Shown in pieces: positions 8,655 through 15,235 of a stretch of 64,000 nucleotides of DNA. Under the pieces are notes generated by a model, which was given only the letters and a program-made list of their open reading frames with translations, was not told where the DNA came from and did not search any database. Position numbers and translations under genes: made by a program. The stretch is from an uncultured Eubacteriales bacterium (GTDB lineage Bacteria > Bacillota > Clostridia > Christensenellales > Aristaeellaceae), in NCBI GenBank assembly GCA_902793605.1, contig CADBEB010000003.1, positions 1 through 64,000 of the forward strand, read 5' to 3'. Numbering within the stretch: position 1 is the stretch's first letter; each line of letters opens with the position of its first letter.

Positions 8655-8718
8655 TGTCATTTTGACCAAGGCCGAAGGCCGCGTGGAGAAATCTCCCTGT
8701 CGCAGATTTTTCCGGCAG
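8655..8718. repeat. Interspersed-repeat-like element between scfA and scfB
   Basis: The stretch GTGTCATTTTGACC, then GGCCGAAGGCC and GTGGAGAAATCTCCC, resembles the short interspersed 'GTCATTCTGA ... GAGAAATCTC' elements scattered through many bacterial genomes. It holds a small GGCC-GAA-GGCC hairpin and a GGAGA-AA-TCTCC palindrome. It is related in style to the repeats at 40-41 kb, whose GGATGACAC ends match its GTGTCATTTT start in inverted orientation. Confidence 0.5.
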
Positions 8719-8737
8719 CTTGTTGTCTTGTATTTCC

Positions 8738-8760
8738 TGCCGCCGCGTGGCGGCATTTTC
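8738..8760 (+). terminator. Terminator-like hairpin between scfA and scfB
   Basis: TGCCGCC (8738-8744), loop GCGT, GGCGGCA (8749-8755), then TTTTC. A short stem with a weak T-run suggests partial termination, giving more precursor than maturase mRNA. Confidence 0.65.
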
Positions 8761-8778
8761 TTATGAAGGGGAAACAGC

Positions 8779-10155
8779 ATGATCCATCGCTATCACCTGG
8801 ATGACTGGTTCATCGTTATCGATACCTGCTCGGGGAGCGTGCATGTGGTCGACGAGATCGCCTATGAGATCATCGGCTGCTACGAACAGAAGACCCGGGA
8901 GGAGATCCTGCCGGAGATGGCCCGCCGCTTCGGAGAGGATCCGGCAGAGATCGCCGAATGCTACGACCAGGTCACGGCCCTGAAAGAGCAGGGCACCCTG
9001 TTCTCGCCGGACGTGTTCGAACCGCTGGCCGGGGAGCTGAAAAAAAAGACTGCCGGCGTTGTGAAGGCCCTGTGCCTGCACGTCGCACACACCTGCAACC
9101 TGAACTGCGCCTACTGCTTTGCCAGCCAGGGCAAGTATCACGGGGAGCGGGCGGTGATGCCATTCGAGGTCGGGAAGCAGGCCCTGGACTTCCTCGTCGC
9201 GCATTCCGGCACCCGGCACAACCTGGAGGTGGATTTCTTCGGCGGCGAACCGCTGATGAACTTTGACGTGGTGAAGCAGCTGGTCGCCTATGCCCGGAGC
9301 ATCGAGGCAGGGAGCGGGAAGCATTTCCGCTTCACGCTGACGACCAACGGCATGCTGATCGACGACGACGTGATCGATTTTGCCAACCGGGAGATGAGCA
9401 ACGTCGTGCTCAGCCTGGACGGGCGCAAAGAAATCCACGACCGCTGCCGCGTAGACTACGCGGGGAACGGGAGCTGGGACAGGATCGTGCCGAAGTTCCG
9501 GAAGCTGGTCAAAGCCCGGGGCGGGAAGAACTACTACATGCGCGGGACATTTACCCACGCGAACCCGGACTTCCTTGAGGACATCAAAACCATGCTGGAC
9601 CTGGGCTTCACGGAGCTGAGCATGGAGCCGGTGGTCTGTGCGGCGGGCGACCCCGCGGCGCTGACGGAGGAAGACCTGCCGGTCGTGCTGAAGCAGTACG
9701 AGGACCTGGCCCGCCTGATGCTTACCCGGAAGCAGGAAGGAAGGCCCTTCACCTTCTACCACTATATGCTGGACCTGTCTGGCGGCCCCTGCATCTACAA
9801 GCGGATCTCCGGCTGCGGCTCCGGGACGGAATACATGGCCGTAACCCCCTGGGGCGACCTGTATCCCTGCCATCAGTTCGTGGGGGAGGAGAAATTCCGC
9901 CTGGGCGACGTGTGGCAGGGGGTCACAAACACGGACGTGCAGGAGGAGTTCGCCGCCTGCAACGTGTATGCGCGGGAGGAGTGCCGGGACTGCTGGGCCC
10001 GGCTGTACTGCTCCGGCGGCTGCGCAGCGAACGCGTACCACGCGACCGGCTCGGTCCGGGGCGTGTACAAATACGGCTGCGAGCTGTTCCGCAAGCGGAT
10101 GGAATGCGCGATCATGCTGCAGGCGGCCCTGCAGGCCGATGAGGAAGCGGAATGA
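8779..10155 (+). CDS. scfB: Thioether crosslink-forming radical SAM maturase of SCIFF peptide
   Basis: Radical SAM / SPASM enzyme of 458 residues, matching the SCIFF maturases (CteB, Tte1186). The N-terminal precursor-recognition domain (residues 1-90, MIHRYHLDDWFIVIDTCSGS) is followed by the [4Fe-4S]-SAM motif CNLNCAYC (C106, C110, C113), with FFGGEPLMNF as the SAM-binding GGE motif. The C-terminal SPASM region is rich in cysteines (CGSGTEYMAVTPWGDLYPC, then EECRDCWARLYCSGGC) and binds auxiliary clusters. It is 129 bp downstream of the precursor, separated by a weak hairpin, and overlaps the next gene by 4 bp (ATGA). A GAAGGGGAAA ribosome binding site precedes the ATG. Confidence 0.95.
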   Translation: MIHRYHLDDWFIVIDTCSGSVHVVDEIAYEIIGCYEQKTREEILPEMARRFGEDPAEIAECYDQVTALKEQGTLFSPDVFEPLAGELKKKTAGVVKALCLHVAHTCNLNCAYCFASQGKYHGERAVMPFEVGKQALDFLVAHSGTRHNLEVDFFGGEPLMNFDVVKQLVAYARSIEAGSGKHFRFTLTTNGMLIDDDVIDFANREMSNVVLSLDGRKEIHDRCRVDYAGNGSWDRIVPKFRKLVKARGGKNYYMRGTFTHANPDFLEDIKTMLDLGFTELSMEPVVCAAGDPAALTEEDLPVVLKQYEDLARLMLTRKQEGRPFTFYHYMLDLSGGPCIYKRISGCGSGTEYMAVTPWGDLYPCHQFVGEEKFRLGDVWQGVTNTDVQEEFAACNVYAREECRDCWARLYCSGGCAANAYHATGSVRGVYKYGCELFRKRMECAIMLQAALQADEEAE

Positions 10156-11492
10156 ACACACCGGTCTGTGATTTTGTAAAACGATATACGGCAGCGGCTC
10201 CGGTCCGGATGCACATGCCCGGGCACAAGGGGCAGGCGGCCTTTGGCCCGGAAGCCTTCGATATCACGGAGATCGAAGGAGCGGACGAGCTGTACCCTGC
10301 CCGGGGGATCATCCGGGAGAGCGAGGCGAACGCGGCGGTGCTGTTTGGCGCGGGGCGCACGCTCTACTCGGCGGAAGGCTCTTCTCTGTGTATTCGCGCG
10401 ATGCTGTACCTGGCTGCGCTGACTGCCGGAGGGAAGGGCGTCCCGCAGCGCCTGCTCGCCGGGCGGAACGCGCACAAAACCCTGATGACCGCGGCGGCAC
10501 TGCTGGACCTGGAGATCGACTGGCTCCTGCCCGGGAAGGGCGGGGATCTGCTGGGCTGCGCCGTGACGGCGGAAGCGCTGGAAGATAAGCTGAAGGGGCA
10601 GCCGTACATGGCGGTCTGGCTCACGTCGCCGGACTACCTCGGCCGCCGGGCGGACCTGCGCGCTGCCGCAGAAGTATGCCGCCGGTACGGCGTACCGCTG
10701 CTGGTGGACAACGCCCACGGCGCCTACCTGAGATTCCTGGAGCCGGACGCGCATCCGCTCACGCTCGGCGCGGACGCGTGCTGTGATTCCGCGCACAAGA
10801 CGCTGTCCTGCCTGACGGGGGCGGCGTACCTGCACATCGCGCCGGGCGCGCCGGAAGGCTGGGCGGAGCAGGCGGAGCAGGCGATGGCTCTCTTCGCCTC
10901 GACGAGTCCTTCCTGGCTGATCCTGCAGTCGCTGGACCGGATGAACCCGGAACTGGCCGGGGGATATCCGGCGCGGCTGCGCGAAGCGGCCCGGAGAACG
11001 GCGGAAACAAAAAAAATCCTCGCAGACGAGGGCTGGACAACGATCGGGGATGAACCGATGAAGATCACCCTGGACGCCGCGGCTGCCGGCTATACCGGCA
11101 GAGAGCTGGCGCAGCTCCTGCGGCGGGACGGGATCGAATGCGAGTTTGCCGACCGGGAATTCCTGGTCCTGATGCCTTCGGCGGAAACGACGGAAGCGGA
11201 GTTCGGGCGGGTCGAGGCCGCGCTGCGGCGGATCCCGCGGCGGGACGCGGCTGCGGTTTGCGCGCCGCCGCTGCCCATACTGGAGCGGGTGATGCGGATC
11301 CGGGAGGCCATGCTGTCCCCGTCCCGGGAGGTGCCGGTGGAAGAGGCCATCGGGCAGGTGATGGCGGACGCGTCCGCCGGGTGCCCCCCGGCAGTGCCGA
11401 CGGTGATTGCCGGCGAGCGGATCACGGCGGACGCCGCTGCCTGCTTGCGGTACTACGGGTTTGAAACCTGCCGGATCGTTATACACCCATAA
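10152..11492 (+). CDS. Ornithine/lysine/arginine decarboxylase family PLP enzyme
   Basis: Fold-type I PLP enzyme of 446 residues, the short YaaO/SpeA-like form without the wing domain. It has the family opening MHMPGHKG, an Asp-x-Ala-His segment in DNAHGAYL, and the Schiff-base lysine in SAHKTLSCLTG (K216). It probably decarboxylates a basic amino acid to a polyamine precursor; the substrate cannot be read from sequence. The usual DEAHG is DNAHG here. Coupled by a 4-bp overlap to the SCIFF maturase, so it is expressed with it, although there is no established link between SCIFF and polyamines. The 3' end overlaps the convergent traX gene by 14 bp. Confidence 0.9.
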   Translation: MNTPVCDFVKRYTAAAPVRMHMPGHKGQAAFGPEAFDITEIEGADELYPARGIIRESEANAAVLFGAGRTLYSAEGSSLCIRAMLYLAALTAGGKGVPQRLLAGRNAHKTLMTAAALLDLEIDWLLPGKGGDLLGCAVTAEALEDKLKGQPYMAVWLTSPDYLGRRADLRAAAEVCRRYGVPLLVDNAHGAYLRFLEPDAHPLTLGADACCDSAHKTLSCLTGAAYLHIAPGAPEGWAEQAEQAMALFASTSPSWLILQSLDRMNPELAGGYPARLREAARRTAETKKILADEGWTTIGDEPMKITLDAAAAGYTGRELAQLLRRDGIECEFADREFLVLMPSAETTEAEFGRVEAALRRIPRRDAAAVCAPPLPILERVMRIREAMLSPSREVPVEEAIGQVMADASAGCPPAVPTVIAGERITADAAACLRYYGFETCRIVIHP

Positions 11493-12237
11493 GCGCTTTC
11501 AGCCCGATGAGCAGGGCCAGGTGCGCGGGATAGAGCGCATAGCCCAGCCATCGGGGCATCTTCAGGTCCTTCCGGAAGGGGATCAGGATCAGCGGCAGCG
11601 AGAGCAGCGCGTAGGTCTCCATCCGCAGGAAAGAGGAGAGCGGGCCGGACAGGAAGGCCGGGAGCGCATTCAGGTTGATGCTGATGCCGAAGAGGCTTCT
11701 GGTCACGCTGTAGGAAGCCCCCCAGAACAGGAAATAGGCCACCATGACCGCGGCGATACCCGCGCGGCTTTCCTGTACAGCGTAGAGGAGGATGAACAGC
11801 AGAACCCCCTTCCAGCCGTAGTTGGCGCCGAGAACCGTTGCCAGCGCGAGCGCGATGGCGGGAGCCCAGATCCGGCTCCCGTATTTATTTTCCCGGATGC
11901 CCCAGAGAGCACACAGGCCCAGCAGCAGGGTCAGGAAGATGTTCGGCTCGTTCCACTGATGATTGAGGGCGACGACGTAGAGCGGCTGGCTGACGAGGCC
12001 GGTGACCAGCACGCGGAGCATATACTTCCAGACGCAGCGGGTATAGAAGAACCCGACGATCATGCACCAGACATAGAGGGGGAAGGCGATCCGCCCGAGA
12101 ACGCGCATCTCCTGCATGTTGCTGAAGAGCACCTTGCCCGCGTGGTCGATGAACATGAAGACCAGCGCCAGGACCTTCAGCCAGCCGGTGGCGGTGTTGC
12201 CGGCAGGCGTGCGGCGGGACGGAACGGGCATCTGCAT
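11479..12237 (-). CDS. TraX family membrane protein
   Basis: Polytopic membrane protein of 252 residues with about eight hydrophobic helices and the TraX features LKVLALVFMFIDHAGKV at the N-terminus, GRIAFPLYVW and YALYPAHLALL at the C-terminus. F-plasmid TraX N-acetylates pilin, and chromosomal homologues in Firmicutes are predicted membrane acyltransferases of unknown substrate. The longest frame begins at 12390 and would run through the rpsF promoter. The ATG at 12237 has AGGAGG 8 nt upstream and is preferred. There is no conjugation gene nearby, so a conjugative role is unlikely. Confidence 0.88.
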   Translation of the reverse strand: MQMPVPSRRTPAGNTATGWLKVLALVFMFIDHAGKVLFSNMQEMRVLGRIAFPLYVWCMIVGFFYTRCVWKYMLRVLVTGLVSQPLYVVALNHQWNEPNIFLTLLLGLCALWGIRENKYGSRIWAPAIALALATVLGANYGWKGVLLFILLYAVQESRAGIAAVMVAYFLFWGASYSVTRSLFGISINLNALPAFLSGPLSSFLRMETYALLSLPLILIPFRKDLKMPRWLGYALYPAHLALLIGLKALMGV

Positions 12238-12320
12238 GGCGGGATCCTCCTGTGCTTTGCGGTGTTTACTGTTTATCATTCGAAAAAGGGAGCGGGATTC
12301 CTTTTTTTTAACCAAAAAGC

Positions 12321-12349
12321 TTGCAAAGCTTTGGGCGCTCTGATATAAT
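12321..12349 (+). promoter_or_regulatory. Promoter of the rpsF-ssb-rpsR operon
   Basis: TTGCAA (12321-12326), 17 bp, TATAAT (12344-12349). A near-consensus sigma-A promoter, as expected for a ribosomal protein operon. Its leader is about 55-60 nt. Confidence 0.8.
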
Positions 12350-12368
12350 ACCTTCCCGGCACATCCTT

Positions 12369-12387
12369 GCGCTGCAGGAAGCAGCGC
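12369..12387 (+). promoter_or_regulatory. Hairpin in the rpsF leader, possible S6:S18 autoregulatory site
   Basis: GCGCTGC (12369-12375), loop AGGAA, GCAGCGC (12381-12387), followed by a CCG at 12394-12396 just before the ribosome binding site. In many bacteria the S6:S18 complex binds a leader structure displaying CCG to control rpsF. The location and CCG fit, but the fold was not computed. Confidence 0.4.
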
Positions 12388-12412
12388 CAATAGTCCGTGA
12401 GGAGGTGAAAGA

Positions 12413-12859
12413 ATGATGAACAGGTATGAAATGATCTACATCATCGACGCCGATCTGGAGGAAACCGCCCGGAAGGAACTGATCGAGAAGGTTTCCGCGC
12501 TGATCGCCAACAACGGTGGTGAGATCGAGAAGGTCGATGAGACATGGGGAAAGCGTAAGCTGGCCTATGCGATCGACTACAAGACCGAAGGCTGGTACGT
12601 GCTGGTGACCTTTACGGCACCGGTCGATCTGCCCCGCGAGCTCGAGCGTAACCTGCAGATCAACGAGAACGTTCTCCGTTATCTCGTGATCAAGCTGGTC
12701 GAGAAGAAGCACTCTGTGAAGCCCCGCGCTGAACGCCCGGCTCCCGTTGCTGCTCCCGCCGAGGAAGCCGCTCCTGTCGAGGCCGCTCCTGCCGCCGTGG
12801 AAGCTCCCGCTGAGGAAGCTGCTCCCGCAGCAGAAGAAGCCCCCGCTGACGCAGAGTAA
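12413..12859 (+). CDS. rpsF: 30S ribosomal protein S6
   Basis: S6 of 148 residues. The first 96 are the conserved fold (MNRYEMIYIIDADLEETAR, then WGKRKLAYAIDYKTEGWYVL and LRYLVIKL). The last 45 or so residues are a low-complexity extension of Ala, Pro and Glu (repeats like APAEEAAP) absent from most S6 proteins, where E. coli also has a Glu tail. S6 binds S18 on the small-subunit platform. Two ATGs occur in tandem (12413 and 12416) after GAGGAGGTGAAAG. First gene of the operon; the order S6-SSB-S18 is the standard bacterial one. Confidence 0.97.
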   Translation: MMNRYEMIYIIDADLEETARKELIEKVSALIANNGGEIEKVDETWGKRKLAYAIDYKTEGWYVLVTFTAPVDLPRELERNLQINENVLRYLVIKLVEKKHSVKPRAERPAPVAAPAEEAAPVEAAPAAVEAPAEEAAPAAEEAPADAE

Positions 12860-12880
12860 CGTCTGAGAGGAGAGAGGATC

Positions 12881-13312
12881 ATGAACAAGCTGACAATCAT
12901 CGGGAATCTCACCCGTGATCCTGAACTGCGCACCACTTCAGCCGGTATCAACGTGTGTGACTTTACTGTTGCCGTGAACCGCAGGACGCGCAAGGATGCC
13001 CAGGGCGGCCAGCCGGAAGCGGATTTTTTCCGTGTTTCAGCCTGGCGTGAACGGGGCGAACTCTGCGCGAAGTATCTGGCTAAAGGCCGGAAGGTCTGTG
13101 TGATCGGGCCGGTCAGCGTCAGGACTTATCAGGCGAACGACGGGACGACCCGTGCGAGCCTGGAAGTGACCGCTGACGAAGTGGAATTCCTTTCTTCCCG
13201 CAATGATGCGGAAGCCGCCGGCGGCTACACCGCCCCCGCGGCCGAAGCTCCCTCTGCAGAAACCCCGGCAGCCGGTTTCACCGCTGTGGAAACCGACGAG
13301 CTGCCGTTCTAA
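12881..13312 (+). CDS. ssb: Single-stranded DNA-binding protein
   Basis: SSB of 143 residues. The OB-fold begins MNKLTIIGNLTRDPELRTTS and contains FTVAVNRR and VSAWRERGELCAKYLAKG. A flexible linker rich in Ala/Pro follows and ends in an acidic tip DELPF, the form of the conserved tail that recruits repair proteins such as RecO and the replisome. Second gene of the rpsF operon, 21 bp after rpsF, with its own GGAGAGAGG site. Confidence 0.97.
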   Translation: MNKLTIIGNLTRDPELRTTSAGINVCDFTVAVNRRTRKDAQGGQPEADFFRVSAWRERGELCAKYLAKGRKVCVIGPVSVRTYQANDGTTRASLEVTADEVEFLSSRNDAEAAGGYTAPAAEAPSAETPAAGFTAVETDELPF

Positions 13313-13339
13313 CGCTCAAGTGTAAGGAGGTTAAGCCCT

Positions 13340-13597
13340 ATGTCTGAAGATCGTGGCGAAAGAAGGCCGCGCCCCCGCGGAGGACGCCGTCCCCGCCGGA
13401 AGGTTTGCAGCTTCTGCGTTGACAAGATCGAGTACATCGATTACAAGGATATCAATCGCCTGCGCCGCTTCACCAATGAACGCGGCAAGATCCTGCCCCG
13501 CCGGATGAGCGGCAACTGCGCCAAGCATCAGCGCCAGCTGAGCGAGGCCATCAAGCGCGCCCGTGCCATCGCCTTGATGCCCTATACGGTGGAATAA
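13340..13597 (+). CDS. rpsR: 30S ribosomal protein S18
   Basis: S18 of 85 residues. A basic Arg/Gly/Pro N-terminus precedes the conserved [35 protein letters not shown] and [18 protein letters not shown]. The CSFC pair marks the zinc-type S18. It partners S6 on the ribosome. Last gene of the operon, followed by a strong terminator. Confidence 0.97.
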   Translation: MSEDRGERRPRPRGGRRPRRKVCSFCVDKIEYIDYKDINRLRRFTNERGKILPRRMSGNCAKHQRQLSEAIKRARAIALMPYTVE

Positions 13598-13607
13598 GAC
13601 CAAAAGC

Positions 13608-13642
13608 AAAACTGCTCCGAGTAAGATCGGAGCAGTTTTTTT
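13608..13642. terminator. Bidirectional terminator after rpsR
   Basis: CTGCTCCGA (13612-13620), loop GTAAGA, TCGGAGCAG (13627-13635), then seven T. An A-run on the other flank lets it also serve the convergent MATE gene that ends at 13644. Confidence 0.9.
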
Positions 13643-13643
13643 A

Positions 13644-15038
13644 TCAGTCGTTGACCACGTTCCGCGCCCAGAAGTCCGAGCGGAGCATCAGCAGGCCGAT
13701 GATGACCTTCAGGATGTCGATGAACTGCACGCAGAAGTAGACCTGCACGATGGGCATGTCTGTGAAGCGGGTGAGCAGGAAGGCCAGGACCACGGTGACG
13801 AGCCAGGTGTAGAGCGCGTCGAAGAAGAATGTGATGATCGTGCGCCCGCCCGAGCGGATCGTGAAATAGGCCACGTGAGCAAAGGAGTGAAGCGGCAGGG
13901 AGAGTCCTGCGACGATCAGCATCTGCCGGGTCAGCTCTTGCACCTCCGGGCCGACGTTGTACAGTTTCGGCACAAGGCCGGAGGCCAGGATCATGCACAG
14001 GCCGATGATCACGTGGATGACCTCGGTCAGGAAGATCAGCTTCTGGTCCACATCCCGGGCTTCGTCCATCTTTCCGGCGCCCAGGCGCTGCCCGACCATG
14101 ATCGAGACAGCGCTGCCCATAGCGAACATGATCACGCAGAACAGGTTCCAGGCGGTGCCGGTGATGTTCAGGGCGGCCACGGCGTTCAGGCCGCGGGAGG
14201 AGTAGAACTGGTTGATAAAGGTCATGCCCAGGGACCAGAGGATCTCGTTGACCAGCAGCGGCGCGCCGGTCCGCATGATGCGGCCGGCAAGCTTTCCGGG
14301 CACGTGGAGGCTCCGGAACACGCCGGCGAAGAAGGGATAGCGGTCTTCATGCCGGTGGGCAAAGGCCGCGACAATAACCAGCTCGATCCAGCGGGAGACA
14401 ACCGTGGAGATGGCCGCGCCTTCCACCCCAAGGGCCGGCGCGCCGAGGTGACCGAAGATCAGGACCCAGTTGCCGAAAAGGTTCGTGAGGATTGCGCAGA
14501 TGCCCGCGAACATCGGCGCGCGGGTCTCCCCGGCTTCGCGCAGGGTGCCGGCATAGACCTGGACCAGCGCGAAGGGCGGCAGGCCCCAGAGCATGATGTC
14601 CAGGTAGGCGCAGCCGCTGCGCAGGGTGAGGTCCATGTCTCCGCCGTTGCTCTCGCCCTGCAGGAAGGACGCGATAAAGGATTCGCCGAAGACGATGTAG
14701 ATCAGGATAGCCGCCGCGCTGCACAGGATCGCGAAGTACAGCTTGAAGCGGAGCGTGTGGCGCATACCGTCCATATCGCCCTTGCCGTAGAACTGCGCGC
14801 CGAAGATGCTCGCTCCGCTGAGCCCGCCGAAGATTGCCAGGCAGTAGACCATCATGATCTGGTTGGCGATGGAGGCGGCGGAGATGGCTTCCGTCCCGAG
14901 GCTGCCGACCATGACGTTGTCGAGCAGGGAGACGAAATTCGTGATGAACTGCTGGATGATGATCGGGATCAGGAGCACGAGTACGCTCCTGTAAAAGGCT
15001 TTGTCGCCGATAAACCGTGAGAGAAACCGTGAACGCAT
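13644..15038 (-). CDS. MATE family efflux transporter
   Basis: Twelve-helix MATE exporter of 464 residues. It uses an ion gradient to export drugs or metabolites. Landmarks are the opening VLVLLIPIIIQQFITNFVSL, NVMVGSLGTEAISAASIANQ, the repeat of this fold in the second half (TGAPLLVNEILWSLGMTFIN) and MVGQRLGAGKMDEARDVDQK. The ATG at 15038 has GGAAGAGG upstream; a TTG at 15053 is less likely. It has its own promoter facing away from smc. It is only distantly similar to the second MATE protein in the window (28506-29900). The substrate is unknown. Confidence 0.92.
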   Translation of the reverse strand: MRSRFLSRFIGDKAFYRSVLVLLIPIIIQQFITNFVSLLDNVMVGSLGTEAISAASIANQIMMVYCLAIFGGLSGASIFGAQFYGKGDMDGMRHTLRFKLYFAILCSAAAILIYIVFGESFIASFLQGESNGGDMDLTLRSGCAYLDIMLWGLPPFALVQVYAGTLREAGETRAPMFAGICAILTNLFGNWVLIFGHLGAPALGVEGAAISTVVSRWIELVIVAAFAHRHEDRYPFFAGVFRSLHVPGKLAGRIMRTGAPLLVNEILWSLGMTFINQFYSSRGLNAVAALNITGTAWNLFCVIMFAMGSAVSIMVGQRLGAGKMDEARDVDQKLIFLTEVIHVIIGLCMILASGLVPKLYNVGPEVQELTRQMLIVAGLSLPLHSFAHVAYFTIRSGGRTIITFFFDALYTWLVTVVLAFLLTRFTDMPIVQVYFCVQFIDILKVIIGLLMLRSDFWARNVVND

Positions 15039-15071
15039 AAGAACCTCTTCCAACTAAATAGGATAGGCATT

Positions 15072-15099
15072 ATTGTAGCGGGGAAACAGGGAAAGTCAA
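15072..15099 (-). promoter_or_regulatory. Promoter of the MATE gene
   Basis: On the minus strand TTGACT (15099-15094), 16 bp, TACAAT (15077-15072). It lies back to back with the smc promoter. Confidence 0.65.
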
Positions 15100-15108
15100 C
15101 CGCTATTT

Positions 15109-15152
15109 TCCGCTGTTTTTTCCGTGTCGTGTCCGCTGTTTTTTCCGTGTCG
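15109..15152. repeat. 21-bp direct repeat upstream of smc
   Basis: Two perfect copies of a 21-bp unit, beginning TCCGCTGTTTTTTCC and ending GTGTCG, at 15109-15129 and 15132-15152, with a 23-bp period, between two divergent promoters. Spacing of about two helical turns suits a regulator dimer binding on one DNA face, but could also be simple duplication. Confidence 0.8.
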
Positions 15153-15157
15153 GGAAT

Positions 15158-15186
15158 TTGTGCCGCGCAGCCGTTCATGGTATAAT
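15158..15186 (+). promoter_or_regulatory. Promoter of smc
   Basis: TTGTGC (15158-15163), 17 bp, TATAAT (15181-15186), directly after the direct repeat. Confidence 0.7.
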
Positions 15187-15235
15187 AAACCGTTCATGCA
15201 ATCGGCAGGGGAGCGCCTGCCGGAGAGGAGAGGCC

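Noticed and set aside
11479..12237. TraX as a sign of a conjugative element
   Set aside because: No other transfer, relaxase or integrase gene is present and neighbours are housekeeping genes; chromosomal TraX homologues are common.
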